The position numbers and the translations under genes were made by a program. This document shows, in pieces, positions 8,628 to 16,105 of a DNA stretch of 41,765 nt (the first letter of the stretch is position 1; every line of letters begins with the position of its first letter). The DNA is from Nocardioidaceae bacterium (GTDB lineage: Bacteria > Actinomycetota > Actinomycetes > Propionibacteriales > Nocardioidaceae): contig JAICWH010000010.1 in assembly GCA_025934895.1 (NCBI GenBank), positions 1 through 41,765 of the forward strand, in the 5' to 3' direction. The notes under the pieces are model-generated. The model made no database searches, was not told where the DNA came from, and saw nothing but the letters and a program-made list of their open reading frames with translations.

Positions 8628-9803
8628 ATGACGCGGACCGTCACCGTCGATGAGCGCCGCGCCCGGCTCGCACGCCGGCACCGGCTCCTGGCCGACGAGC
8701 GGACCGACGACGTCGCTGCGATCGCCGACTCCGTCGTCGCGCTGCACTCCACGGACCCGGTGACGGTCTACCTCTCCGCGATGGTCCGGATGCGGCACCC
8801 CTCCGTCGAGGCGATCGAGCGGGCCCTGTACGTCGATCGGGCGGTCGTCCGCCACCACGCCATGCGCCGCACGCTCTGGGTCGCCACGCCGGACGTCGTA
8901 CGCCTGATGCATGCCGCCGCGACCCGCAAGCTGGTCGGACCGGAGCACCGGCGCACCGTGAAGCTGCTGGCTGCTAACGGGGTCGCGGACCCCGAGGCGT
9001 GGCTGGCCGACGCGCGCACGCAGGTGCTCGCCGCGCTCGAGCAGCACGGGCCGATGACCGCCAGGTCGCTCGGCACCAGGGTGCCTGCACTGCGCCAGGA
9101 GATCGTGATGGCACCGGGCAAGGCGTACTCCGCCACCGTGTCCGCCCACACCCGGGTGCTGCTCAACCTCGGCTTCGAGGGCCGGATCGTGCGCACCAGG
9201 CCCACCGGCAGCTGGGTCAACGGCGCCTACACCTACGCAGCCATGGACTCGTGGCTCGACGGTGGGCTCGAGACGCCGCCCGAGCGTGAGGCGGCCTGCG
9301 ACCTCGCGCTGCGGTGGCTACGCGCCTTCGGGCCCGGCACCACCACCGACCTCCAGTGGTGGGCGGGCTGGACCGGCGCTACCACGAAGGCCGCGCTCGC
9401 CGACGCGGGCGCCGTCCAGGTGCGCCTGGAGGAGGGGACGGGCTGGGTCGCCCCCGGGGACGAGGACCTCGTCGAGCCGGTGGGTCCATGGGTGGCGCTG
9501 CTCCCCGGGCTGGATCCCACCACGATGGGGTGGAAGGAGCGAGGGTGGTACCTCCCCGCGGGCGCCGCCCACGCCTTCGACCGGATGGGCAACGCCGGCC
9601 CCACCGTCTGGGTCGATGGCCAGGTAGCGGGTGCGTGGGACCAGCGACCGGACGGTGAGATCCGGACCCGGCTCTTCACGGATCTGGACCGAAGCCACCG
9701 GTCCGCGGTGGAGGAGCGGGCCCGGGAGCTCGCCGAGCTGATCGGCGAGACCCGGTTCACCGTCCGCTTCCCCAGCCCCGCCTCCACCGCCCTGCGGAAG
9801 TGA
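8628..9803 (+). CDS. AlkZ-like winged-helix (HTH_42) protein
   Basis: Belongs to the HTH_42 superfamily of tandem winged-helix proteins, which includes the DNA glycosylases AlkZ and YcaQ/AlkX that excise alkylated or crosslinked bases. 391 residues, typical length. Known enzymes carry a catalytic Q-x-Q or Q-x-D motif near residue 40, followed by DP; here the same place reads VVALHSTDP, giving H40-S41-T42. Other family marks are RHHAMRRTLWVATPD (about 83-97) and SWVNGAYTYAAMDSWL. It starts 15 bp after proA and may be co-transcribed. Either a member of an H-x-T subgroup with altered chemistry or a DNA-binding protein without glycosylase activity; activity cannot be assumed. Confidence 0.8.
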   Translation: MTRTVTVDERRARLARRHRLLADERTDDVAAIADSVVALHSTDPVTVYLSAMVRMRHPSVEAIERALYVDRAVVRHHAMRRTLWVATPDVVRLMHAAATRKLVGPEHRRTVKLLAANGVADPEAWLADARTQVLAALEQHGPMTARSLGTRVPALRQEIVMAPGKAYSATVSAHTRVLLNLGFEGRIVRTRPTGSWVNGAYTYAAMDSWLDGGLETPPEREAACDLALRWLRAFGPGTTTDLQWWAGWTGATTKAALADAGAVQVRLEEGTGWVAPGDEDLVEPVGPWVALLPGLDPTTMGWKERGWYLPAGAAHAFDRMGNAGPTVWVDGQVAGAWDQRPDGEIRTRLFTDLDRSHRSAVEERARELAELIGETRFTVRFPSPASTALRK

Positions 9804-9849
9804 CCGGCGGGGCCGTCCGCGTCCTCGCGTCCCGGAGGACGAGCGAGGC

Positions 9850-9855
9850 TAGGCT
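9850..9855 (+). promoter_or_regulatory. -10 box for leaderless CDP-alcohol phosphatidyltransferase gene
   Basis: TAGGCT followed by 7 nt and ATG at 9863. This supports the internal ATG rather than the longer open frame from 9800. Confidence 0.5.
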
Positions 9856-9862
9856 CACGGGT

Positions 9863-10483
9863 ATGGCCAACGCGACCCACGTCGACGGCGACACGCTCGA
9901 TGTATGGACCCATCCGGAGCAGGAGCGCGTCGGCACGTCAGCGACCGTCATCACCTTCGTGCGCACCGTCGCGTCGGTCGTGCTCGCCGGGCTGGCCGCC
10001 CGAGAGCAGAGCCTCACGCTGCTGGTGGTCGCACTGGTCGTCTACTGGGCCGGGGACAGCCTGGACGGGTTCGTGGCCCGGATCCGCGGCTGCGAGACCC
10101 GGATGGGGGCGGTGCTGGACATCCTCTGCGACCGGTTCTGCGCTGCGTCGTTCTACCTCGGGCTGGTCTGGCTGCATCCCGGCTACGCCGTGCCGGTGTT
10201 CATCTACCTGGCCGAGTTCATGGTCGTCGACTGCTTCCTGTCGCTGGCCTTCCTGGCCTGGCCGGTGCGCAGCCCCAACTACTTCTACGTCATCGACCGC
10301 CCGCTGTGGGTGTGGAACTGGTCCAAGCCCGGCAAGGCCGTCAACTCCTCGCTGTTCGCCGTGCTTCTCCTGGTCACCGGGTGGGTGTGGCCGGCCGCCG
10401 TGATCGCGACGGCGCTGCTGGCCATGAAGACGGCCTCCCTGGTGCGTCTGGGACGGATCGGTCTCCCGGTCCCGACACGGTAG
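9863..10483 (+). CDS. CDP-alcohol phosphatidyltransferase family membrane protein
   Basis: Integral membrane enzyme of the family that transfers a phosphatidyl group from CDP-diacylglycerol to an alcohol. 206 residues, with about six hydrophobic segments between residue 30 and the C-terminus. The complete active-site motif is present: D65-x2-D68-G69-x2-A72-R73-x8-G82-x3-D86-x3-D90. The acceptor alcohol (glycerol phosphate, inositol phosphate or other) cannot be told from sequence. I start at the ATG at 9863 because of the -10 box just before it. The stop codon overlaps the -10 box of the next small gene. Confidence 0.85.
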   Translation: MANATHVDGDTLDVWTHPEQERVGTSATVITFVRTVASVVLAGLAAREQSLTLLVVALVVYWAGDSLDGFVARIRGCETRMGAVLDILCDRFCAASFYLGLVWLHPGYAVPVFIYLAEFMVVDCFLSLAFLAWPVRSPNYFYVIDRPLWVWNWSKPGKAVNSSLFAVLLLVTGWVWPAAVIATALLAMKTASLVRLGRIGLPVPTR

Positions 10484-10486
10484 GAT
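10481..10486 (+). promoter_or_regulatory. -10 box for the 48-residue membrane peptide gene
   Basis: TAGGAT, overlapping the upstream stop codon TAG, then 7 nt to ATG at 10494: leaderless arrangement. Confidence 0.5.
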
Positions 10487-10493
10487 CCTCGCC

Positions 10494-10640
10494 ATGTTCG
10501 CTGCCCCGCTCGTCGTCCTCGCCGCCGAGGCCGAGTCCTCCGGCATCAACCCGTTCCTCGTCGGTGGCGGACTGCTGCTGCTGCTGGCGCTGGCGGTCCT
10601 CGCGCTGCTGGCCTTCGGCGCCGGGCGGGACCACTCCTGA
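10494..10640 (+). CDS. Small single-span membrane protein, 48 residues
   Basis: A short frame that begins MFAAPLVVLAAEAESSGINP, then one strongly hydrophobic helix (about 21-41, rich in Leu/Ala with GGGLLLLLALAVLALLAF) and a short GAGRDHS tail. It has a well-placed -10 box 7 nt before the ATG and ends 21 bp before nadD. GC at third codon positions is high, as expected for a real gene here. Function unknown. It could be a small membrane protein or a translated leader of nadD. Confidence 0.6.
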   Translation: MFAAPLVVLAAEAESSGINPFLVGGGLLLLLALAVLALLAFGAGRDHS

Positions 10641-10661
10641 GCACCGGCCCTGCGGTGACGC

Positions 10662-11327
10662 GTGAGTGAGCCGGGACCGGCCGAGGTGTCGGTCGGCGCC
10701 GCCCGCCGGCGCATCGGGGTGATGGGTGGAACCTTCGACCCGATCCACCACGGGCACCTGGTGGCCGCGAGCGAGGTCCAGGCCTGGTTCGACCTCGACG
10801 AGGTCGTGTTCGTGCCGACCGGTCAGCCGTGGCAGAAGCAGGCGCGGCAGGTCTCCGCGGCCGAGGACCGCTACCTGATGACGGTGATCGCGACCGCGTC
10901 GAACCCGCGCTTCTGGGTCTCCCGGGTAGATATCGACCGGCGCGGTCCGACGTACACCATCGACACGCTGCGCGACCTGAGCGCGGAGCTGACCGACGCG
11001 GACCTCTACTTCATCACCGGCGCGGACGCGCTGTCCGACATCTTCACCTGGCGCGCCGCCGACGAGCTGTTCGACCTGGCCCACTTCGTCGGGTGCACCA
11101 GGCCCGGGTTCCCGATGGACCGCTCGACGCTGAAGGGGATCCCGGAGGAGCGGGTGACGATCGTGGAGATCCCAGCCCTGGCGATCTCCTCCACCGACTG
11201 CCGCAAGCGCCACATGCGCGGCGAGCCGGTCTGGTACCTCGTGCCCGACGGTGTCGTGCAGTACATCAGCAAGTACTCCCTCTACGCCCCTGCCTCACAG
11301 CCCACCAAGAAGCTAGGACCCACCTGA
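10662..11327 (+). CDS. nadD: Nicotinate-nucleotide adenylyltransferase
   Basis: NaMN + ATP to deamido-NAD, for NAD synthesis. 221 residues. Nucleotidyltransferase motif [12 protein letters not shown] at 22-33 (HxGH, H29-H32), and the C-terminal ISST signature ([13 protein letters not shown]). GTG start at 10662; an in-frame GTG at 10686 is a possible alternative. The stop overlaps the rsfS ATG by 1 nt. The nadD-rsfS-phosphatase order is the conserved actinobacterial arrangement. Confidence 0.95.
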   Translation: MSEPGPAEVSVGAARRRIGVMGGTFDPIHHGHLVAASEVQAWFDLDEVVFVPTGQPWQKQARQVSAAEDRYLMTVIATASNPRFWVSRVDIDRRGPTYTIDTLRDLSAELTDADLYFITGADALSDIFTWRAADELFDLAHFVGCTRPGFPMDRSTLKGIPEERVTIVEIPALAISSTDCRKRHMRGEPVWYLVPDGVVQYISKYSLYAPASQPTKKLGPT

Positions 11328-11707
11328 TGAGCGCAACCGACCGGGCTCTCGAGCTCGTCCGCACGGCGGCGCAGGCGGCATCGGACAAGCTCGCTGAGCA
11401 CATCATGGCCTTCGACGTCTCCGAGCAGCTCGTGATCACCGACGCGTTCCTGCTCTGCTCCGCGCCCAACGACCGGCAGGTCAGGGCCGTCGTGGACGCC
11501 ATCGAGGACGAGCTGCGGGCGATCGGCGCCAAGCCGGTGCGCCGCGAGGGCGAGCGCGACGGGCGCTGGGTGCTTCTCGACTACGCCGAGATCGTGGTGC
11601 ACGTCCAGCACGAGGAGGAGCGGTCCTTCTACGCCCTCGAGCGACTCTGGCGTGACTGCCCCCAGATCCCGCTGCCCGACACGGTCACCTCGGGCCGGGG
11701 CCAGTGA
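11327..11707 (+). CDS. rsfS: Ribosomal silencing factor RsfS
   Basis: RsfS/Iojap family, 126 residues. It binds L14 on the 50S subunit and blocks joining to 30S when nutrients are limiting. Family marks are the AFDVSEQLVITDAFLLCSA strand region, GERDGRWVLLDYAEIVVHVQ and the ERFY-like RSFYALERLW. The start overlaps the nadD stop; the stop overlaps the next GTG (GTGA), so the three genes are translationally coupled. Confidence 0.95.
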   Translation: MSATDRALELVRTAAQAASDKLAEHIMAFDVSEQLVITDAFLLCSAPNDRQVRAVVDAIEDELRAIGAKPVRREGERDGRWVLLDYAEIVVHVQHEEERSFYALERLWRDCPQIPLPDTVTSGRGQ

Positions 11708-12348
11708 CCGGTCGGCGCCTGCTGCTGCTCAGGCACGGCCGGACCGCCTGGAACAGCATCGGCCGGGCGCAGGGGCATGCCGACGTGGAGCTCGACGAGG
11801 TCGGGCAGCAGCAGGCTGCATCGGTGGCGCCGTACCTCGCCGAGCTCCGGCCCGCGGCCCTGTGGAGCTCGGACCTGGCCCGGGCCAGGCAGACGTGTGC
11901 CTACCTCGAACGTGCGACGGGGCTCTCGGCCAAGCTCGATGCGCGGCTGCGCGAGTTCGACGTCGGCGCCCGGCAGGGGATGACCGCCGAGCAGTTCGAG
12001 GAGGCCTTTCCTCGAGCCTTTCTCGCCTGGCGGGCCGGTGAGGACATAGTCCGGGTGCCCGGATCGGAGGGCGTCGCAGAGGTCGCGGAGCGGATGGCGC
12101 CGGCGCTCACCGAGAGCCTCGAGTCGCTCGCACCGGGGGAGACGGGGATCGTGGTGACCCACGGGGCCTCGCTGAAGGTCGGCCTCCTGACGCTGCTCGG
12201 CTGGCCGCAGTCGCAGGCGGCCGACCTGCGAGGCGTCGACAACTGCGCCTGGGTCACGCTCGTCGAGACCGCTCCCGGTGCCGGGCTCCGGCTGGCCGGC
12301 TACAACCAGCGCGTCGGTCCTGTCCGCGGGGGTGTCGTCGACCTCTGA
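11704..12348 (+). CDS. Histidine phosphatase (phosphoglycerate mutase-like)
   Basis: 214 residues, histidine phosphatase superfamily. The catalytic RHG motif is in LLLLRHGRTAWN (H11 forms the phosphohistidine), and the second active-site histidine is in GIVVTHGASLKVG. Such enzymes next to rsfS in Actinobacteria are annotated variously as phosphoglycerate mutase or broad phosphatase; the substrate is not predictable. GTG start overlaps the rsfS stop. Confidence 0.85.
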   Translation: MTGRRLLLLRHGRTAWNSIGRAQGHADVELDEVGQQQAASVAPYLAELRPAALWSSDLARARQTCAYLERATGLSAKLDARLREFDVGARQGMTAEQFEEAFPRAFLAWRAGEDIVRVPGSEGVAEVAERMAPALTESLESLAPGETGIVVTHGASLKVGLLTLLGWPQSQAADLRGVDNCAWVTLVETAPGAGLRLAGYNQRVGPVRGGVVDL

Positions 12349-12390
12349 CCCGGGCAATGCTGCCGATTCGCATCCGGCACCCCGGTTGGC

Positions 12391-12396
12391 TAGGAT
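12391..12396 (+). promoter_or_regulatory. -10 box of the tRNA-Ala promoter
   Basis: TAGGAT, with TTCGCA 18 bp upstream as a poor -35 box. Predicted start near 12403, about 25 nt before the mature tRNA 5' end. Confidence 0.45.
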
Positions 12397-12427
12397 TCCC
12401 GAGTTGCCCAGCCGTACGGCGGGCGGC

Positions 12428-12503
12428 GGGGCTGTGGCGCAGCTGGTAGCGCACCTCCATGGCATGGAGGGGGTCAGGGGTTCGAGTCCCCTCAGCTCCA
12501 CCA
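12428..12503 (+). tRNA. tRNA-Ala (GGC anticodon)
   Basis: Full cloverleaf, 76 nt with encoded CCA. The acceptor GGGGCTG pairs with CAGCTCC (one G-U). The anticodon stem CCTCC/GGAGG holds loop ATGGCAT with anticodon GGC, read for alanine codon GCC. The T arm is CAGGGGTTCGAGTCCCCTC (stem with TTCGAGT loop), and the D arm has the AGCTGGTAGC element. Confidence 0.95.
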
Positions 12504-12518
12504 CTCGCACACGTCGTC

Positions 12519-12640
12519 GACCCGGCGCTTCTGGCGGCCGCCGACCCGGCGCTTCTGGCGGCGCACTGCCGACCCGGCGCATCTGGCGGCCGCCGACCCG
12601 GCGCATCTGGCGGCCAAAGCCCTGCCGACCCGGGGGACCG
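12519..12640 (+). repeat. Tandem repeat array A after tRNA-Ala
   Basis: GACCCGGCGC cores at 12519, 12543, 12571, 12595, and a last partial one at 12627 (spacings 24, 28, 24, 32), each of the first four followed by TTCTGGCGG or ATCTGGCGG. This is the reverse complement of the core of array B. No gene, spacer variation or mobile-element ends are visible. Confidence 0.8.
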
Positions 12641-12735
12641 GTGGTGGGAACGTTGCCAGGCTCGGTGTCTTGATCGGGATGAACCAGACCGGTGTCGTCG
12701 CTGACGGTGCCCCAATGAGGCGGGCGGGTTAGGGC
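12641..12735. other. Unique centre between the two inverted arrays
   Basis: About 95 bp without any supported gene, RNA or promoter. It is flanked by a perfect 14-bp inverted pair (CCCTGCCGACCCGG at 12620-12633 and its complement at 12747-12760). Confidence 0.4.
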
Positions 12736-12745
12736 CGCCAAAGCC

Positions 12746-12895
12746 GCCGGGTCGGCAGGGTTCCGCTCGCCACAGGCGCCGGGTCGGCCGGGATTCTCCC
12801 GCCACAGGCGCCGGGTCGGCAGGGTTCCGCCCGCCACAGGCGCCGGGTCGACAGGGGGCCGCCCGCCACAGGCGCCGGGTGGGCAGGGGTGGGGC
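12746..12895 (+). repeat. Tandem repeat array B, exact 32-bp period
   Basis: GCCGGGT cores at 12746, 12778, 12810, 12842 and 12874, exactly 32 bp apart; units read roughly GCCGGGTCGGCAGGGTTCCG then CCCGCCACAGGC. Oriented opposite to array A. Because adjacent units are near-identical with no unique spacers, this is not a CRISPR array. Confidence 0.85.
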
Positions 12896-13030
12896 GCCGT
12901 ACCGGCCGGTGTCCCCTCTCGAGCACCGCTGAGGAAATCCGTGGCCGGAGGTCACGTCACGGCATGAGCCGCGGGAAGGGGGGTACGCCCTCTGCCGTCC
13001 GCCACCAGTTCCGACTCAAAGGAGGGTTCC

Positions 13031-13270
13031 ATGGCTACCGGCGAAACCGGATTCGACGATGTCACCTTCGACCTGATCTCGTTGCAGTACCACTCGCTGA
13101 AGGCGGGCCACGACTACGGCCAGTACGTGCGTGACGCAGAGAACGCCGGCCACGACGAGATCGCGAGCTTCTTCCGTGAGGTGATGGAGGAGGACTCCCA
13201 GCGGGCTCAGAAGGCGCACGACTTCCTAGCCAAGTTCGGCGGCACGGACAACACGTCGCCCAAGAGCTGA
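13031..13270 (+). CDS. Small helical conserved hypothetical protein
   Basis: 79 residues, acidic, predicted largely alpha-helical (FDLISLQYHSLKAGHDYGQY, then EIASFFREVMEEDSQRAQKAHDFL). The strong ribosome binding site AAAGGAGGG lies 6 nt before ATG, suggesting high expression. It has several His and Glu residues (H22, H27, H41, E52, E53, H63) but no clear ExxH ferritin motif, so metal binding is only a possibility. It is a stand-alone gene followed by a perfect 12-bp terminator. Function unknown. Confidence 0.8.
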   Translation: MATGETGFDDVTFDLISLQYHSLKAGHDYGQYVRDAENAGHDEIASFFREVMEEDSQRAQKAHDFLAKFGGTDNTSPKS

Positions 13271-13286
13271 CGTCTCTGGTGGCATC

Positions 13287-13331
13287 GGGGGACGTGTGCC
13301 CGGGATCAGCAGGTCACGGCACACGTCCCTT
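13287..13331 (+). terminator. Terminator after the small helical protein
   Basis: GGGACGTGTGCC (13289-13300) and GGCACACGTCCC (13318-13329), a perfect 12-bp stem with a 17-nt loop, extendable by two G-U pairs. Confidence 0.75.
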
Positions 13332-13572
13332 CCGCCCTCCCGAGCGCCGCCCCCTTGGTGGGAGAGCGCCAACGCGAGCTCGTCGGCTGGTCCGTCTCGA
13401 CTAGGGTGAAGCGCTACCAGGGTGGCCGACCGACCGCCCGGGTCGGTGATCGAGGCCCGCCGTCAGCGTTCGAGCCAGGCGCTACGCCTGGCCTGTACGC
13501 CGAGGTCGGAGCCGTTACAGGTCCCGTCGGGGCAACGTCAGAAGATCCCCGGGAAGCCTCAGAACGGAAGCC
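13332..13572. other. Intergenic region with hairpin and short duplication
   Basis: No gene seen. GCCAGGCG-CTA-CGCCTGGC (13474-13492) is a perfect 8-bp stem with 3-nt loop, possibly the terminator of the minus-strand stress gene. GGAAGCCTCAGAAC is tandemly duplicated (13552-13565 and 13566-13579), the second copy covering that gene's stop codon. Confidence 0.5.
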
Positions 13573-14082
13573 TCAGAACGTCTGCTGGGACGCCGTGTGA
13601 CCTGGCAGCTGCGTCAGGAGCTCCCTGCCCCGCGCGGCCAGCTTGTGCTCGACGAGCACCTCGTAGCGGGTGGCGACGATGCGACTGACCGAGCTGAAGT
13701 CCCGTTGGCCACGGGTCGCCGCGTAGCCGACCAGTGCCCAGATCACGCCGAACAGGGCGCCGACCAGGACCGTCGAGAGGATGATGGCGAGCGCGTTGCC
13801 GGTGCCGAAGAACGAGAAGATCAACCCGATGAACAGGCCCATCCAGACGCCCGACAGCAACCCCCCGACGGCGACGCGGCCCGTGGTCAGCCGGCCGGTG
13901 ACTCGTTCGACCTGCTTGAGGTCGGTGCCCACGATCATGCAGTTCTCGACCGGGAACTCGTGGTCGGAGAGGAAGTCGACGGCCTTCTGGGCCTGTTCGT
14001 AGTGGTCGTAGACACCGAGCGACTGCGGGAACTCGAGAGTGAGCCCCGACTTGAGGACCCGGATGTTCTGCTGGCTGCTCAT
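13573..14082 (-). CDS. General stress protein, YflT/17M-like domain
   Basis: 169 residues. The N-terminal domain (about 20-70: LGVYDHYEQAQKAVDFLSDHEFPVENCMIVGTDLKQVERVTGR) matches the general-stress-protein 17M/YflT fold. It is followed by two adjacent membrane helices (about 73-120; GLLSGVWMGLFIGLIFSFF and ALAIILSTVLVGALFGVIW), and a C-terminal soluble part (RIVATRYEVLVEHKLAARGRELL). I start at the ATG at 14082 because GGGAGG precedes it; the frame is open 9 codons further. In Actinobacteria such proteins are membrane-anchored and often stress-induced. The exact role is unknown. Confidence 0.8.
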   Translation of the reverse strand: MSSQQNIRVLKSGLTLEFPQSLGVYDHYEQAQKAVDFLSDHEFPVENCMIVGTDLKQVERVTGRLTTGRVAVGGLLSGVWMGLFIGLIFSFFGTGNALAIILSTVLVGALFGVIWALVGYAATRGQRDFSSVSRIVATRYEVLVEHKLAARGRELLTQLPGHTASQQTF

Positions 14083-14112
14083 GACCCCCATCCTCCCACC
14101 AAAACCCAAGCC

Positions 14113-14146
14113 CGCGCTGAGCCGCTCTCAGTCAGTGCTCAGCGCG
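14113..14146 (-). terminator. Terminator after the galE-SDR operon
   Basis: CGCGCTGAGC (14113-14122) and GCTCAGCGCG (14137-14146), a perfect 10-bp stem with 14-nt loop, 32 bp beyond the SDR stop. Confidence 0.65.
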
Positions 14147-14178
14147 CCGGCCGGCGGTGGCTCTGGCCGCTGGCTCCG

Positions 14179-14940
14179 TCAGGTGATCGTCAGCCCTCCG
14201 TCGACCGCGAGGGTCTGCCCGGTGACGTAGCCGCCGGCGTCACTGGCCAGGAACACGAGTGCCGCGGCCAGCTCGGCGCCGTCGCCCTTGCGGCCCGCCG
14301 GGATCCGTGCGGCCATCGACTCGATGTAGCCCTCGGGATAGGTGTCGGTCATCTCCGAGGCGAAGAAGCCCGGCGCGAGCGCGTTGACCCGGATGCCCTT
14401 GCGTCCGGTCCACTGCTGGGCAAGGTCGCGGGTCATCCCGATCAGCCCCGCCTTGGACGCCGAGTAGGCAGCCTGCGGCAGTCCCGCAGTGGTGAGACCG
14501 AGGACGCTGCTGATGTTGATGATGCTGCTGCCCGGCCGCATCACCCGACCGCACGCCTGCGCCATCCAGTAACAGCCGTTGAGGTTCACGTCGATGACCG
14601 CCCGGAACTGCTCCGGTGTCTCGCGGGTGGCGGGGACGGCGGTTCCGACCCCGGCGTTGTTGACGAGTACGTCGACCCGGCCGAGCTCGCGCATCGTGGC
14701 ATCCACCAGCGCCGTGCAGTCCTCGGGGACGGCGACGTCGGTCTGCACGGTCAGCGCCCGGCGACCGGTGGCCTCGACCACCCCCCTGGTCTCCGCCAGC
14801 CGGTCCACCCGGCGCGCACCGAGCGCCACGTCGGCACCGGCCTCGGCCAGCGCCCGTGCGAACGACACCCCGAGGCCGGACGACGCCCCGGTCACGATCG
14901 CGACCTTGCCATCGAGCCGAAACAGGTCCAGGACGGTCAT
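14179..14940 (-). CDS. SDR family oxidoreductase
   Basis: Classical short-chain dehydrogenase/reductase, 253 residues. Cofactor motif TGASSGLG (17-24), NNAG (94-97), catalytic Ser144/145, Tyr159 and Lys163 (YxxxK in AAYSASKAG), and the terminal VTGQTLAVDGG motif. The start is the ATG at 14940, overlapping the galE stop (ATGA); the open frame extends upstream only as a galE shadow. Substrate unknown. Coupling to galE hints at sugar metabolism, but SDR substrates cannot be read from sequence. Confidence 0.9.
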   Translation of the reverse strand: MTVLDLFRLDGKVAIVTGASSGLGVSFARALAEAGADVALGARRVDRLAETRGVVEATGRRALTVQTDVAVPEDCTALVDATMRELGRVDVLVNNAGVGTAVPATRETPEQFRAVIDVNLNGCYWMAQACGRVMRPGSSIINISSVLGLTTAGLPQAAYSASKAGLIGMTRDLAQQWTGRKGIRVNALAPGFFASEMTDTYPEGYIESMAARIPAGRKGDGAELAAALVFLASDAGGYVTGQTLAVDGGLTIT

Positions 14941-15959
14941 CGTGTCTCCTCCTGCTGCGCTGCGGGTGGGCGGCTCACGTGGGTGTCCGGCAGGCCCCCG
15001 GCCGCCCGCCGGGCGTCCCAGGCGCTGGCGACCATCTCCTCGAGCGTGTGCCGCATCTGCCACTCGAGGTCGCGCCCCGCGAGCTCCCCGGACGCGACGA
15101 TGCGGGCCGGGTCTCCGGGTCGACGCGGCTCGACCCGTGGAGTGAAGTCGACGCCGGTCACCCTGGCCATCGCGTCCATGATCTGCCGCACCGACAGGCC
15201 CTCCCCGCTGCCGAGGTTGTAGACCGGCTCGAGGGGCCTGCCGTCGGTCAGCGCTCGCGCCGCGGCGACGTGTGAGCGCGCCAGGTCGGCCACGTGCACG
15301 TAGTCACGCACGCAGGTGCCGTCCGGCGTCGGGTAGTCCTCGCCGTTGATGTGCGGGGTGCGTCCCTCGAGCAGGGCCTCCAGCACCAGCGGGAACAGGT
15401 TGTGCGGGCTGGAGTCGTAGAGCTCCGTCGTACCTGAGCCGACGACGTTGAAGTAGCGCAGCGAGGTGTGGGTCAGCCCGGTCGCCGTGGCCTGGTCCCG
15501 GAGCAGCCACTCACCGATGAGCTTCGACTCGCCGTACGGCGACTCCGGCGCGACCGGCGTCTGCTCGCTGACCGTGTCCACGTCCGGGGTGCCGTAGGTC
15601 GCTGCACTCGAGGAGAACACGACCTGGTCCACCCCCACGTCCTGCATCGCACGCAGCACGCTGACCGTCCCGGTGACGTTCTGGTCGTAGGTGTGCAGGG
15701 GCCGTTGCACCGAGACCCCGGCGTACTTGAAGCCGGCGACGTGGACGACACCGATGACCTCGTGCTCACGGAGCGTCCGGCGCAGCCGGTCGGTGTCCAC
15801 GATGCTGGCCTCCACGAATGGCACCTCGTCGGGCACGAAGCTCCGGTGGCCGCTGGAGAGGTCGTCGACCACCACGCATCCCAACCCCTGTTCACGGAAC
15901 GCCCGCACGATGTGCGCGCCGATGTATCCGGCGCCTCCGGTCACCATCCAGGTCGTCAC
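14937..15959 (-). CDS. galE: UDP-glucose 4-epimerase
   Basis: Extended SDR interconverting UDP-galactose and UDP-glucose, 340 residues. NAD motif TGGAGYIG (7-14), SSSAATYG (117-123), catalytic Y142-x3-K146 (SPYGESK), and GalE-specific stretches FKYAGVSVQ, RYFNVVGS, NLFPLV and GTCVRDYVHV. The GTG start at 15959 follows GAGGAG. It is divergent from the sodium:solute symporter across 146 bp and co-transcribed with the SDR downstream. Confidence 0.93.
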   Translation of the reverse strand: MTTWMVTGGAGYIGAHIVRAFREQGLGCVVVDDLSSGHRSFVPDEVPFVEASIVDTDRLRRTLREHEVIGVVHVAGFKYAGVSVQRPLHTYDQNVTGTVSVLRAMQDVGVDQVVFSSSAATYGTPDVDTVSEQTPVAPESPYGESKLIGEWLLRDQATATGLTHTSLRYFNVVGSGTTELYDSSPHNLFPLVLEALLEGRTPHINGEDYPTPDGTCVRDYVHVADLARSHVAAARALTDGRPLEPVYNLGSGEGLSVRQIMDAMARVTGVDFTPRVEPRRPGDPARIVASGELAGRDLEWQMRHTLEEMVASAWDARRAAGGLPDTHVSRPPAAQQEETR

Positions 15960-16008
15960 GGTGGCTCCTCTTCTCCGGCGGTTGGGCTCCGACCATAACG
16001 AGTGCCGA

Positions 16009-16033
16009 GGACGACTCGTCTCGCGCGTCGTCC
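16009..16033. promoter_or_regulatory. Inverted repeat in the galE/symporter divergent region
   Basis: GGACGAC (16009-16015), 11-bp spacer, GTCGTCC (16027-16033). A perfect 7-bp dyad with centre-to-centre spacing of 18 bp, placed between the two divergent starts; candidate operator. Confidence 0.35.
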
Positions 16034-16082
16034 GGACCATGCGTCGGTTCCTGTGCGGGAGGGAGTAACGTGCGGGGCGCTT

Positions 16083-16095
16083 AGACCCCCGGTCT
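16083..16095 (+). promoter_or_regulatory. AGACC-CCC-GGTCT dyad before symporter start
   Basis: Short hairpin or operator ending 3 bp before the AGGAGG ribosome binding site. A similar AGACC-N4-GGTCT dyad lies in the leader of the MarR gene at 18233. Confidence 0.3.
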
Positions 16096-16105
16096 GCCAG
16101 GAGGC

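Noticed and set aside
12519-12895. Possible CRISPR array from regularly spaced 32-bp units
   Set aside because: Adjacent units are near-identical across the whole period with no unique spacers, no cas genes nearby, and the second array is simply the inverse of the first.
11629-12955. Long minus-strand frames with PTRRLWR-type repeats over tRNA-Ala and the repeat arrays
   Set aside because: They arise from translating tandem DNA repeats and cross a real tRNA and the histidine phosphatase gene; no ribosome binding site or homology.
13552-13579. 14-bp tandem duplication over the stress-protein stop codon as a mobile-element footprint
   Set aside because: Too short for a transposon footprint and no terminal inverted repeats are present; most likely slippage.
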